A DNA stretch of 64,000 nucleotides from contig CAXTVT010000008.1 in the NCBI GenBank assembly GCA_964247745.1, forward strand, positions 8,317-72,316, in the 5' to 3' direction. Both the position numbers and the translations under genes were made by a program. The notes beneath the pieces are model-generated. The model was not told the origin of the DNA and made no database searches. It was given only the letters and a program-made list of their open reading frames with translations. Position 1 is the first letter of the stretch, and each line of letters opens with the position of its first letter. Source of the stretch: RH-AL1 sp964247745 (GTDB lineage Bacteria > Pseudomonadota > Alphaproteobacteria > Rhizobiales > Beijerinckiaceae). Shown in pieces: positions 1-7,688 of this stretch.

Positions 1-173
1 GGCATCGAACGGCGAGAGGTCGGACAGGGTCGGTTTCCGGGAACGCGTCCGAGCGCTATGGGCGTGGCGTCCCCCGCGCGCAAGGTCGGCAGGGGCTCGC
101 GATCGCCGCGGCGGGGCATGCGTCGCAGCCCGGACCATTCTACAAGGCCGCAACGCTTCCGCGAGGACCCGAA

Positions 174-608
174 ATGGCGACCTACATCTGCCGCGCTCCC
201 GAGGGGCTGCTCGGCACCGACGTCAAGGCGCAGCTCGCCGCGACGATCACGACCAACCACGCCGCCGTGACGGGCGGTGGCGGCACCTTCGTGCAAGTGT
301 TGTTTCGATCCTTCGCGCAGGAGGATTGCTTCGTCGGCGGCAAGCCGCTCGCGGGGCCGCACGTCTTCATCCAGGGTCATATCCGCGCCGGCCGCTCGAC
401 GCTGGAGCGATCCGACTTCGTGAAGCGAACCCTGCCCGCGGTGAGCGAGCTCCTCGGCGTGCCGCGCTACGCGATCTGGATCTATCTCAGCGAGCTGCCG
501 TCCCGCGCGATGGCCGAGTTCGGCCATACGTTGCCCGAGCCCGGCGACGACGACGCCTGGCTCGCCGCACTACCGCAGGAGGATCGCGACCACTTGCGCA
601 AGCTGTAG
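174..608 (+). CDS. cis-CaaD/Cg10062-like tautomerase superfamily protein lacking Pro1
   Basis: A 144-residue protein of the tautomerase superfamily, matching the length and layout of cis-3-chloroacrylic acid dehalogenase (cis-CaaD) and its homologue Cg10062. Numbering from the residue after Met, it keeps His28, Arg70, Arg73, Tyr103 and Glu114, the polar active-site set known for cis-CaaD, all at the same positions. Residue 1 is Ala (GCG), not the Pro that acts as catalytic acid/base across the superfamily. GAGG lies about 8 bases before the ATG, and there is no Pro-initiated alternative start. It converges with the hydrolase gene one base away. Family placement is firm; activity is doubtful without Pro1. 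The 173 bases upstream show no supportable gene. Confidence 0.85.
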   Translation: MATYICRAPEGLLGTDVKAQLAATITTNHAAVTGGGGTFVQVLFRSFAQEDCFVGGKPLAGPHVFIQGHIRAGRSTLERSDFVKRTLPAVSELLGVPRYAIWIYLSELPSRAMAEFGHTLPEPGDDDAWLAALPQEDRDHLRKL

Positions 609-609
609 G

Positions 610-1515
610 TCAGAGGCGATCGCCCGCCGCGAGGACGTCGGTGATGGCCGCGATCGTGGCGCTCTCGGCGAGCAGTGGCGCGTGCGCCTGACCCGGCACG
701 ACGAGCGAGCGGTTGCCGGGCCAGCGCCGCGTCATCGCGTCCTGCGTTTCGGCCGACAAAAGGTCCGAGTTGGCACCGCGGATCGTCAGGACCGGCGCCG
801 GACGGAGCGCGTCGAACGACGCCCAGCTGTCGGGCAGCGGCTTCGTCAGGTCGAACGCGTCGAGCGTGCGGGCAAGCTGGGGATCGTAGCGCAGCCGCAG
901 GTTCGTTTCGTCGTGACCAAAGGTCGAGGCCGCGAAATGCCGCCACTGGCTCTCGTCGAGCCCGTCGAAACCCGCCGCGGCATCGCCGAACTTCATCAGA
1001 CGCACGGCGTCCGCGAGCGATTTCGGCGTGGCGGCGCGCCCGATGTAGCTCTTGATCCTCGCCAGGCCGGTCGGCTCCAGCACGGGCCCGATGTCGTTCA
1101 GCACCACCGCCGCGATCAGGTCGCGATGCTCGGCGGCGAGCGCCATCACATGCAGGCCACCGCGCGACGTCCCGACGAAATGCGCGCGACCGATGCCGAG
1201 CTCTCCCATCACGCGCAGCATGTCGGCCCGCTCGGTCGGCAGGTCGTAGTGCCGCCAATCGGGATCGTGATCCGAGAGCCCGCGCCCGCGATAGTCGAGG
1301 GCGACGACCCGCCGCGCTGTCGCACCCGTCGCGAGCGCCGTTGCGAGCGGACCGAAATCGTCGGTGCTGCGCGTCAGACCCGTCAGGCACACCACGGGCA
1401 GCCGGCCGCCGTCCAATTCCGGGGTCCACGCGCGCGCATAGAGGCGAAGACCATCGGAGGCGGTGAAGAAATGCGATCGTCCGTCCAAGACCGGCCCTCT
1501 TAGGTTTGGATTCAT
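610..1515 (-). CDS. alpha/beta hydrolase
   Basis: A 301-residue cytoplasmic alpha/beta-hydrolase fold enzyme. The nucleophile elbow GTSRGG places the catalytic Ser near residue 117. An acidic residue and the late GQAHAPLL motif (His near 280) complete the triad. LTGLTRSTDDF in the first 60 residues supplies the HG-type oxyanion region. No signal peptide is seen. It is divergent from the receiver gene and convergent with the tautomerase, so it is probably transcribed alone. The family covers esterases, epoxide and C-C hydrolases; the substrate cannot be read from sequence. Confidence 0.85.
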   Translation of the reverse strand: MNPNLRGPVLDGRSHFFTASDGLRLYARAWTPELDGGRLPVVCLTGLTRSTDDFGPLATALATGATARRVVALDYRGRGLSDHDPDWRHYDLPTERADMLRVMGELGIGRAHFVGTSRGGLHVMALAAEHRDLIAAVVLNDIGPVLEPTGLARIKSYIGRAATPKSLADAVRLMKFGDAAAGFDGLDESQWRHFAASTFGHDETNLRLRYDPQLARTLDAFDLTKPLPDSWASFDALRPAPVLTIRGANSDLLSAETQDAMTRRWPGNRSLVVPGQAHAPLLAESATIAAITDVLAAGDRL

Positions 1516-1604
1516 GATGAAGGGCGGCAGCCCTCAATGGAAAGGCTTCGTTAAATCAAACCGTCGAGTTTGATCCTGTCGTTCGCGTCGGGGGAACATC
1601 GGTC

Positions 1605-1994
1605 ATGGTCGTCGACGCTGTCGCTCCGAGCCATGCCCGGGTCCTGATTGTCGAAGACGAGCCCCTGCTGCGCATGTTCAACGCCGACATGCTCAGCGAT
1701 GCCGGCTTCGAGGTGCTCGAGGCGGCCGACGCCTCCGAGGCGCTGCATCTGCTCGAGACCAACAGCGACATCAGCGTCGTCTTCACCGATGTCGAGATGC
1801 CCGGCGCCCTCGACGGCTTCGCGCTGGCGCAGCGCATCGAGATGCGTTGGCCGGGAATCGGCGTGCTGGTCACCTCGGGCCGTTGCTACCCCAACCAGGT
1901 TTTCACGGCGGCGCAGCGCTCTTTCGTGGCCAAGCCGTTCCGCGTCGCCCAGGTGGTCGAGCTCATCGACGCCTTCGTGCAGTCGAGGCACTAA
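1605..1994 (+). CDS. single-domain response regulator (CheY-like receiver)
   Basis: A 129-residue stand-alone receiver. Acidic pocket residues Glu17-Asp18, phospho-acceptor Asp62 in FTDVEMPG, Thr90/Ser91 and Lys110 in AKPF are all present, so it should be phosphorylatable. There is no output domain, so it would act by protein contact in a phosphorelay. The VEDEPLLRMF and VEMPGALDGF signatures are typical of orphan receivers common in Hyphomicrobiales. No kinase gene lies nearby. An inverted repeat (ATCAAAC/GTTTGAT around 1554-1573) sits just upstream between the divergent genes. Confidence 0.85.
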   Translation: MVVDAVAPSHARVLIVEDEPLLRMFNADMLSDAGFEVLEAADASEALHLLETNSDISVVFTDVEMPGALDGFALAQRIEMRWPGIGVLVTSGRCYPNQVFTAAQRSFVAKPFRVAQVVELIDAFVQSRH

Positions 1995-2050
1995 GCTTCA
2001 CCGGCCAGGATCAGTGCAAGAACCCGGATCGGAAGAAAGCGTACGCCGCT

Positions 2051-2080
2051 CCGGGCTGCTTCGCTTCGCTCGCAGAAATG
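2051..2080. repeat. diverged half-copy of the palindromic repeat found in ileS
   Basis: The core TGCTTCGCTTCGCTCGCA between the convergent receiver and dgt genes resembles the arm of the palindromic element at 28136-28228, but the second arm is not recognisable. This looks like a decayed copy. It occupies most of the 119-base intergenic gap. Confidence 0.45.
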
Positions 2081-2113
2081 GCTTCTTGGATCGAGCCGCA
2101 TCCGTCAGCCCGC

Positions 2114-3322
2114 TCAGAGCAGCCGGGCGCCGTAGCGCAGGTCCGGCGTGGCCTCGAAATGACGGCGGTGCTCTGCCAGCGCGTAGCGATCGGTCATCCC
2201 GGCGAGGTAATCGCAGACCAGGCGCTCGCGCCGGCCGCTGTGATCGAACGGAATTGCCGCCCGCCCCGCCCACTCCTCGGGCATCAGCCGCGGAGTCTCG
2301 CGAAACGTGAGAAAGAGGTCGCGCACCACGCCAGCCGCGCGCTCGCGGATCGCGACGAGGTCGCGATGGCGGTACATGTGCACCCAGAGGAACGCCTTGA
2401 TCTCGAGTTCGCTCTCCTCGATCCGGCGTGAGAACGCGATGGTCGCACGCCCGGCGTCGCGCACCGCGTCGAGGCCGTCGAGTCCGGCGAGGCGCTCGGC
2501 GCTCTCGGTGATGACGTCCTCGACGAAGCGCGTGATGAGGCGGCGCGTCAGCTCGTGGACCGTACGGCTGTCATCGAGGCCCGGGTGGCGCTCGGCGATC
2601 TCCCGCATCAGCTCGGCCAGCAGCGGCACGGCGCAGCATTCGGACAGTGTGAAGAGGCCGGCACGCAAACCGTCGTCGAGGTCGTGGGCGTTGTAGGCGA
2701 TATCGTCGGCGAGCGCCGCCGCCTGCGATTCCGCCGCTGCGTGGCGATCGAGACCGAGCGGACGCGCGGCGTCGACCTCGCGGAAGATGCCGGGAAGACC
2801 GCGGGCGGCGAAGGCCGGAACCGGCGTGCCGTCGCGACCGAGCAGCGGACCGTTGTGCTTGGCAAGCCCCTCCAGCGTCTCAAAGCTGAGGTTGAGGCCA
2901 TCGAAGGAGGCGTAGCGGCGTTCCAGCTTGGTGACGATGCGCAGCGTCTGGGCGTTGTGGTCGAAGCCGCCGCAGCCGGCCATCAGCGCGTCGAGCACCT
3001 CTTCGCCGGTATGGCCGAACGGCGTATGGCCGAGATCGTGCGCCAGCGCGATGGCTTCGGCGAGATCCTCGTCGAGCCGCAACGAGCGCGCGATGGCGCG
3101 GGCGAGCTGCCCGACCTCGATCGAATGCGTCAGGCGGGTCCGAAAATGGTCGCCCTCGTGCGGCACGAAGACCTGGGTCTTGTGCGCCAAACGGCGGAAG
3201 GCGGTGGAATGGATGATGCGATCGCGGTCGCGCTGGAACTCCGAGCGCGTGCGGGACGGTGGCTCGGCATGGAGTCGCCCGAGGCTGCGCTGCGGATCGG
3301 CGGCGTAGCGGGCTCTGTCCAT
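2114..3322 (-). CDS. dgt: deoxyguanosinetriphosphate triphosphohydrolase-like protein
   Basis: An HD-superfamily dNTP triphosphohydrolase (dNTP to deoxynucleoside plus triphosphate), 402 residues from the ATG at 3322. The reading frame stays open to an ATG 48 bases further upstream, but MDRARYAADPQRSLGR is the usual N terminus. RSEFQRDRDRIIHSTAFRRL is the family signature. HD metal ligands are visible: His66 in RTRLTHS, His95-Asp96 in LAHDLGHTPFGH, and a late Asp in AYNAHDLDDG. It follows nusB on the same strand, where thiL often lies in related genomes, so the downstream partner differs here. Confidence 0.9.
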   Translation of the reverse strand: MDRARYAADPQRSLGRLHAEPPSRTRSEFQRDRDRIIHSTAFRRLAHKTQVFVPHEGDHFRTRLTHSIEVGQLARAIARSLRLDEDLAEAIALAHDLGHTPFGHTGEEVLDALMAGCGGFDHNAQTLRIVTKLERRYASFDGLNLSFETLEGLAKHNGPLLGRDGTPVPAFAARGLPGIFREVDAARPLGLDRHAAAESQAAALADDIAYNAHDLDDGLRAGLFTLSECCAVPLLAELMREIAERHPGLDDSRTVHELTRRLITRFVEDVITESAERLAGLDGLDAVRDAGRATIAFSRRIEESELEIKAFLWVHMYRHRDLVAIRERAAGVVRDLFLTFRETPRLMPEEWAGRAAIPFDHSGRRERLVCDYLAGMTDRYALAEHRRHFEATPDLRYGARLL

Positions 3323-3410
3323 GCGCTCCTCGCGGCGCGGCTGCCGAATCCCTCGAGCGCCCTGCCCCATCGCCGTAGCACGCGCCAGCGAACGGGCGAA
3401 ACGACGCCGA

Positions 3411-3878
3411 TCAGGCGCGCCGCGCCTCCAGCTCGTCGGCGCGATAGGACCGGCCGAGGCTGTCCAGCACGGCGTTGATCATGCCGCTCTCGTCGCGTCC
3501 GAAGAAGGCGCCGGCGACATCGACGTATTCCTTGATGACCACCTTGGCCGGAACGTCGCGCCGTTTTTTCAGCTCGTAGGCGCCGGCACGAAGAATCGCA
3601 CGCATGACGCTGTCGATCCGCGCCAACGGCCAGGACGACACCAGAGCGTCGTTGACCGCATTGTCGAGCGCCGTCTGATCGCCGAGCACGCCCTTCACGA
3701 TGTCGCGAAAGAAGGCGAGCTCCGCCGGGTTGTAGCGTTCACCCTCGATCTCACCGCCGATCCAGTGCGATTCGAATTCCGCGATGATGTCGGGCAGCGA
3801 CTTGCCGGTGACATCCATCTGGTAGAGGGCCTGGACCGCGGCGAGGCGGGCGGCGGAACGCGCGACACCGGCCGACAT
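3411..3878 (-). CDS. nusB: transcription antitermination factor NusB
   Basis: A 155-residue all-helical RNA-binding factor that, with S10/NusE, binds boxA of rRNA leaders to permit antitermination. RSAARLAAVQALYQMD is the conserved N-terminal signature, and the C-terminal stretch has NAVLDSLGR. Its ATG overlaps the ribH stop by one base, so the two are translationally coupled. The ribH-nusB pairing is standard in proteobacteria. Confidence 0.95.
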   Translation of the reverse strand: MSAGVARSAARLAAVQALYQMDVTGKSLPDIIAEFESHWIGGEIEGERYNPAELAFFRDIVKGVLGDQTALDNAVNDALVSSWPLARIDSVMRAILRAGAYELKKRRDVPAKVVIKEYVDVAGAFFGRDESGMINAVLDSLGRSYRADELEARRA

Positions 3879-4351
3879 CAGGCGGCGTCCCTGTGTTGCT
3901 TGATCCGCCAGAGCGCGAGCGCGGCGCGGGCGGCATCGCCGCCCTTGTCGCCGCGGCCGGGATCGGCGCGTTCGAACGCCTGCGCCTCGGTCTCGACCGT
4001 GAGGATCCCGTTACCCAGCGCGAGGCGCCAGTCCACGGCGAACTGGGTGAGCGCCCGAGCGCTCTCGTTGCAGACAATCTCGAAATGATAGGTGTCGCCG
4101 CGGATCACGCACCCGAGCGCCACCGCGCCGGCAAAGCCGCCATCCTCGACAAGCATCGCCATGGCCGGCGCGATCTCGAGCGCCCCAGGTACGGTCACGA
4201 TCTCGATCTCGGCACCGGCGGCGGCGAGCGCCTGTTTCGCTCCCGCCAGCAGGAGCGTGCCGATGTCATCGTAGAATCTCGCCTCGACGACGAGAAAGCG
4301 CGCGCCATCGGCATGGACAGGCGGCATGGCGGATCGGCGCGGCTCGGCCAT
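3878..4351 (-). CDS. ribH: 6,7-dimethyl-8-ribityllumazine synthase
   Basis: A 157-residue lumazine synthase that condenses 5-amino-6-ribitylaminouracil with 3,4-dihydroxy-2-butanone 4-phosphate, the penultimate step of riboflavin synthesis. VPGALEIAPA and the GCVIRGDTYHFEIV loop, with catalytic His near residue 89, are diagnostic. The start is the ATG at 4351; a second ATG eight codons in is possible. It is separated from ribE by about 1 kb holding three unrelated small genes, an interruption of the usual rib cluster. Confidence 0.95.
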   Translation of the reverse strand: MAEPRRSAMPPVHADGARFLVVEARFYDDIGTLLLAGAKQALAAAGAEIEIVTVPGALEIAPAMAMLVEDGGFAGAVALGCVIRGDTYHFEIVCNESARALTQFAVDWRLALGNGILTVETEAQAFERADPGRGDKGGDAARAALALWRIKQHRDAA

Positions 4352-4461
4352 CGGTCTCGCAGTGGTATGAAGGAGGACGCCTGGGTAGCAAGCGCCCCGC
4401 GCCAGGGCAAGGCGATGACGGGCGATCGAAGCGCCGGCCGATGTCGACCGTGGTGAACGAT

Positions 4462-4725
4462 CTACTCGAGATCGCGGGCGGTGATCATGACGTGGCCGTT
4501 CCGCGCGATCTCGCCGCGATCGTATTTCGCGCTGGCCGCCGCCTCGATCGCGGTGCGCCGCTCGGCGAGCCCTTGGGCTGGCTCGGCGGCCCCCGGCTCG
4601 AACGCATGCAGCGCCTCGTGCGACACGATCACCGGCACCTCGCGTTCCCCGTCTCGCATGGTCAGAGCGAATCCTGCGGACATGCCGCGCTCGATCGGCT
4701 GGTCGGTGGTGGCGGTCAACGGCAT
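4462..4725 (-). CDS. DUF1488 family protein
   Basis: An 87-residue cytoplasmic protein of the DUF1488 family: a short acidic beta-rich protein with MRDGEREVPVIVSHEAL, then a helical segment EARRTAIEAAAS-like and a GHVMITARDLE ending. The family is common in alpha- and betaproteobacteria and has no assigned function. The ATG at 4725 is chosen because the longer open frame upstream is low-complexity and crosses the terminator at 4779-4800. It lies between ribE and ribH. Confidence 0.75.
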   Translation of the reverse strand: MPLTATTDQPIERGMSAGFALTMRDGEREVPVIVSHEALHAFEPGAAEPAQGLAERRTAIEAAASAKYDRGEIARNGHVMITARDLE

Positions 4726-4778
4726 TGTGGTCTCCCCGACGCATCGGAGCAAATCCCTCGCCAGAGCGACCCGGCGCG

Positions 4779-4800
4779 AAAAACCCGGCGCGAGGCCGGG
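4779..4800 (-). terminator. rho-independent terminator
   Basis: On the minus strand a CCCGGC stem, 5-base loop and GCCGGG are followed directly by TTTTT. It lies just downstream of the Cys-rich gene at 4829-5035 and should end its transcript before the DUF1488 gene. Confidence 0.8.
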
Positions 4801-4828
4801 CTTCCCTTCCAACGAATGCGGAATGACC

Positions 4829-5035
4829 TCAGGCGGCGTGCTGAGCCGCGGCGGCCTCGGCGGCGTAATGGCCGCACCAGTCCTTCTCGCCGACGACCGG
4901 CCACAGGCCGTGCGCGTCGGGGGCGGGCTGCGTGATTGGCGGGTTGAAGCGGCAAAGGCCTTCACCATCCGCCTGCTTGCCCGAATTCGTCTGGTGCTCG
5001 TCGTAATACGTGCAGCTTTCGCAATGCGACGCCAT
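4829..5035 (-). CDS. small Cys-rich protein (CxxC, C, WCG motif), probably iron-regulated
   Basis: A 68-residue soluble protein with four cysteines: HCESC (Cys5, Cys8), GLCRFNPP (Cys28) and DWCGHY (Cys54). The spacing suggests a small zinc or iron-sulphur knuckle. The same plan, CxxC-(Y/F)(Y/W)-GxCRR-P-W-C, occurs twice in the protein at 37029-37418. Its start lies 55 bases from a near-perfect iron control element, and a strong terminator follows. Named function is unknown; an iron-linked role is inferred from the operator alone. Confidence 0.75.
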   Translation of the reverse strand: MASHCESCTYYDEHQTNSGKQADGEGLCRFNPPITQPAPDAHGLWPVVGEKDWCGHYAAEAAAAQHAA

Positions 5036-5089
5036 GGGTCTCTCCTCTTCCGCCGACGATCGGGTCGACCGGCTATGGAATAGTTCTAA

Positions 5090-5106
5090 TTTTGAATCGT
5101 TCCAAA
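5090..5106. promoter_or_regulatory. iron control element (Irr-box-like)
   Basis: TTTTGAATCGTTCCAAA matches 16 of 17 positions of the alphaproteobacterial ICE consensus as I recall it (TTTRGAAYNRTTCYAAA). It lies in an AT-rich patch between two divergent small genes. In Hyphomicrobiales the haem-responsive Fur-family regulator Irr binds such sites. Confidence 0.7.
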
Positions 5107-5115
5107 GTCAAGCGA

Positions 5116-5132
5116 ATTAGAATGCTTCCAGT
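5116..5132. promoter_or_regulatory. second, weaker ICE-like site
   Basis: ATTAGAATGCTTCCAGT matches about 13 of 17 ICE positions and follows the strong site by one dimer length (26 bases centre to centre). An adjacent perfect inverted repeat CTTCCA-GTT-TGGAAG overlaps its right half. Probably an auxiliary half of the same operator. Confidence 0.45.
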
Positions 5133-5218
5133 TTGGAAGTTGCCAGCCCTGCGGCCATCGGCGCCGCAACCCGCCTCCACGACGAGAGCTTGCCGCGGCG
5201 AGACCAGAGGAGATTGCG

Positions 5219-5425
5219 ATGAAGCTCGGCGACTTTCGAAAGCAGACCAAGGACCTTCCCGACGGCGTGACGATCTCGATCGCCGAGGTCGATCAAGCTG
5301 CGGCGATGAACGTGACCAGCGTCGACATCGTCGACGGTGCGACCATCAAGGACAAGAAGGCCGAAGGTCAGGAGGCCATCGATCTCGATGGCGGCAAGCA
5401 ACAGGCGATCGTCCTGCGCTACTGA
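5219..5425 (+). CDS. hypothetical small protein, divergent from the iron box
   Basis: A 68-residue acidic cytoplasmic protein I do not recognise (MKLGDFRKQT start, KQQAIVLRY end), predicted mixed alpha/beta, without cysteines or a membrane segment. A good GAGGAG Shine-Dalgarno lies 6-7 bases before the ATG. It runs convergently into ribE, overlapping its last 7 bases. It shares the AT-rich ICE-bearing promoter region with the Cys-rich gene, so it may be co-regulated by iron. Confidence 0.65.
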   Translation: MKLGDFRKQTKDLPDGVTISIAEVDQAAAMNVTSVDIVDGATIKDKKAEGQEAIDLDGGKQQAIVLRY

Positions 5426-6036
5426 GCGGTTGGCGTCGCCGTCTCGCCGAGGCGCGCCGCGTAACGCGCCATCAGGTCGACCTCTAGGTTGAGGCGATCA
5501 CCAGCACGGCGCTCCCCCCACGTGGTCACGCTGAGCGTGTGGGGAATCAGCAAGATCGTGAAGGTGTCGGCCGCGACGCCGTTCACGGTTAAAGATGTGC
5601 CGTCGAGGCAGACCGAGCCCTTCTCCGCGATGAACCGGAGCAGATGAGAAGGGGCGCGCAGCACGAAGCGGCTCATGCCGTCGAACGCATCGATCGAGAC
5701 GATCTCGGCGAGACCATCGATGTGGCCGGTGACGATGTGCCCCCCGAGTTCGTCGCCGACGCGGAGCGACCGTTCCAGGTTGAGGCGCATGCCCTCGCGC
5801 CAGGAGGATGCGCTGGTGCGCGCCAGCGTCTCCGCGCCCACGTCGACGGCGAAGATCGATCCTTCGGGGCAGGCGTCGATCCCGACCAATGTCAGGCAGG
5901 GACCGCCGCAGGCGATCGAGGCGCCGAGCGCGAGGTCCGCCGCGGGATAATGGCTGCGAATGCGGATTTGTCGCAGCGTATCACCCGCCGCGACATGCTC
6001 GATGGTCCCGACGTCGGTTACGAGACCGGTGAACAT
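5419..6036 (-). CDS. ribE: riboflavin synthase, alpha subunit
   Basis: A 205-residue enzyme that dismutates two lumazines into riboflavin and the pyrimidinedione. Two tandem lumazine-binding barrels are visible: residues 1-95 (MFTGLVTDVG, LTLVGID) and 96-200 (GGHIVTGHIDGLAEI, SVCLDGTSLTVNGV). It overlaps the ribD start by 19 bases, indicating translational coupling within a glyA-nrdR-ribD-ribE transcript. Confidence 0.95.
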   Translation of the reverse strand: MFTGLVTDVGTIEHVAAGDTLRQIRIRSHYPAADLALGASIACGGPCLTLVGIDACPEGSIFAVDVGAETLARTSASSWREGMRLNLERSLRVGDELGGHIVTGHIDGLAEIVSIDAFDGMSRFVLRAPSHLLRFIAEKGSVCLDGTSLTVNGVAADTFTILLIPHTLSVTTWGERRAGDRLNLEVDLMARYAARLGETATPTAQ

Positions 6037-7178
6037 CGGACCTCCCGGGAGAAATGGCGCAGGCGGTCCGCGCCGACCGCCCGTTCCTCGCCCATCGTGA
6101 AGTCGCGGTCGAGGACGGCGCGCGTCTCCGGCGCCAGGCCGGGCACGCCGTCGCCGCCACCGAACGGTCGCGGCGCCGTGAACAACAGCACTTCGTCGAC
6201 GAGCCCGTTCGCCAGCAGCTGCTCCGCGACGCGCGGACCACCCTCGCTGAGTATGCGGGTGAGGCCGCGCGCGCCGAGTGCGGCGAGCATGGCGGCGAGA
6301 TCGAGCCGCCCGTCGGGTCCGGCGGGAGCGCGCAGGATCTCGGTTCCGGAGAGCGTGGCGGGCACCGCCGCATCCTCGCGGGCCACCAGGAGCACCGGCG
6401 CTTCCGTCGCAGTCAGCATCAGGCGAGAGCGTGGGGACAAGGCGAGGTCGCCGTCCAGCACGATTCGGACTGGCCTGGCGGACACGCCGGGCAGGCGCAC
6501 CGTCATCAGGGGATCGTCGGCACCCACCGTGCCGCTGCCGACCATGATGGCGTCGTGCATCGCGCGCAGCACGTGCACCATGCCGTTGGCGGCGGCGCCG
6601 GTGATGGCGAGCCGCGGATCATGGGGGCCGCCGGCGACGAAGCCGTCGGCGGTTTCGGCGAGCTTCAGCGTCACCATTGGGCGGCCGGTGGTCATGCGGA
6701 GGATATGGCCGCGGTGGTCGCGCCGCGCCTGCAGCGCCCCGATTCCGCCATCGACGACGAGCCCGTGTGCCCGGCAGTAGGCGGCGCCCTGCCCGGCAAC
6801 GAGCGGGTTGGGATCCTCGATGGCATAGACCAGCCGCGCGACGCCTGCGGAGACGACCGCGTCGCAGCACGGCGGCGTCCCGCCCTGGTGGCTGCACGGC
6901 TCGAGCGTGACGTAGAGCGTGGCGCCGCGCGCGGCTTCGCCGGCCTGAGCCAGCGCGATGATCTCGCCATGCGGCCGGCCGCCGTCACCGGTGCAGCCTC
7001 GGCCCACCACGATGCCGTCGCGCACAAGGAGCGCGCCGACGCTCGGATTAGGCGCGGTCCGGCCGAGGCCGCGGCGACCCAGCGCGAGCGCCGCCGCCAT
7101 GAAACGCGCATCGGTAATAAAACGCGCATCGGCCTCACCCGATGGGCCGATGACACCATGGACAGTGTTACCGCTCAA
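6018..7178 (-). CDS. ribD: bifunctional pyrimidine deaminase/reductase
   Basis: A 386-residue fusion: N-terminal deaminase (to about 150) acting on the GTP-derived pyrimidine, and C-terminal reductase (about 155-370). Zinc ligands are His70 in PHGE (usually HAE) and the cysteines of PCSHQGGTPPC. The reductase starts at RPMVTLKLAETADG. The frame opens with TTG at 7178 overlapping the nrdR stop. An ATG at 7100 exists, but the conserved ADARFM lead argues for the upstream start. An 18-base near-duplication encodes DARFITDARF just before that ATG. Confidence 0.93.
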   Translation of the reverse strand: MSGNTVHGVIGPSGEADARFITDARFMAAALALGRRGLGRTAPNPSVGALLVRDGIVVGRGCTGDGGRPHGEIIALAQAGEAARGATLYVTLEPCSHQGGTPPCCDAVVSAGVARLVYAIEDPNPLVAGQGAAYCRAHGLVVDGGIGALQARRDHRGHILRMTTGRPMVTLKLAETADGFVAGGPHDPRLAITGAAANGMVHVLRAMHDAIMVGSGTVGADDPLMTVRLPGVSARPVRIVLDGDLALSPRSRLMLTATEAPVLLVAREDAAVPATLSGTEILRAPAGPDGRLDLAAMLAALGARGLTRILSEGGPRVAEQLLANGLVDEVLLFTAPRPFGGGDGVPGLAPETRAVLDRDFTMGEERAVGADRLRHFSREVRCSPVS

Positions 7179-7678
7179 GCCCGGCTCGGCACGGTCTTAG
7201 GGCCGCCGCGCGCGGGTTCATCCTCGGGTTGGCTGGCAAGCTCGTCGATCAGCGTGTTGAAATCGCGAGCTTCCCTGAAGTTGCGATAGACCGAGGCGAA
7301 GCGCACGTAGGCCACGCCGTCGAGTGCGCGTAGCCCTTCCATCACGAGCTCGCCGATGCGGTCGGACGCGATCTCGCTGTCGCCCTGGCTTTCCAACTGA
7401 CGCACGATGCCGTTGACCATGCGCTCGACGCGCTCGCCCTCCACGGGGCGCTTGCGCAACGCGACCTCGAGCGAGCGCATCAGCTTATCCCTGTCGAAAG
7501 GGACGCGGCGGCCGGACTTCTTCAGCACGACGAGTTCGCGCAATTGCACGCGCTCGAAGGTCGTGAAACGGCCGCCGCAATCGGGACAGATGCGCCGCCG
7601 GCGGATGGACGAGGAATCCTCCGTCGGCCGCGAGTCCTTCACCTGGGTCTCGAGGCTGCCGCAGTAAGGACAGCGCAC
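7175..7678 (-). CDS. nrdR: transcriptional repressor NrdR
   Basis: A 167-residue regulator of ribonucleotide reductase genes. The N-terminal zinc ribbon has Cys3, Cys6, Cys31 and Cys34 (CPYC, CPDC), followed by the FTTFERV motif and an ATP-cone at about 49-139 that senses dATP/ATP. The glyA-nrdR-ribD order is the standard proteobacterial arrangement. Confidence 0.96.
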   Translation of the reverse strand: MRCPYCGSLETQVKDSRPTEDSSSIRRRRICPDCGGRFTTFERVQLRELVVLKKSGRRVPFDRDKLMRSLEVALRKRPVEGERVERMVNGIVRQLESQGDSEIASDRIGELVMEGLRALDGVAYVRFASVYRNFREARDFNTLIDELASQPEDEPARGGPKTVPSRA

Positions 7679-7688
7679 GCGACGCGGC

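Noticed and set aside
1..119. Possible minus-strand partial gene leaving the window (starting MPRRGDREPLPTL)
   Set aside because: Only about 39 codons, no recognisable motif and no ribosome-binding site.
7140..7178. FMN riboswitch ahead of the rib genes
   Set aside because: ribD overlaps nrdR directly and ribE overlaps ribD, leaving no leader for an aptamer.
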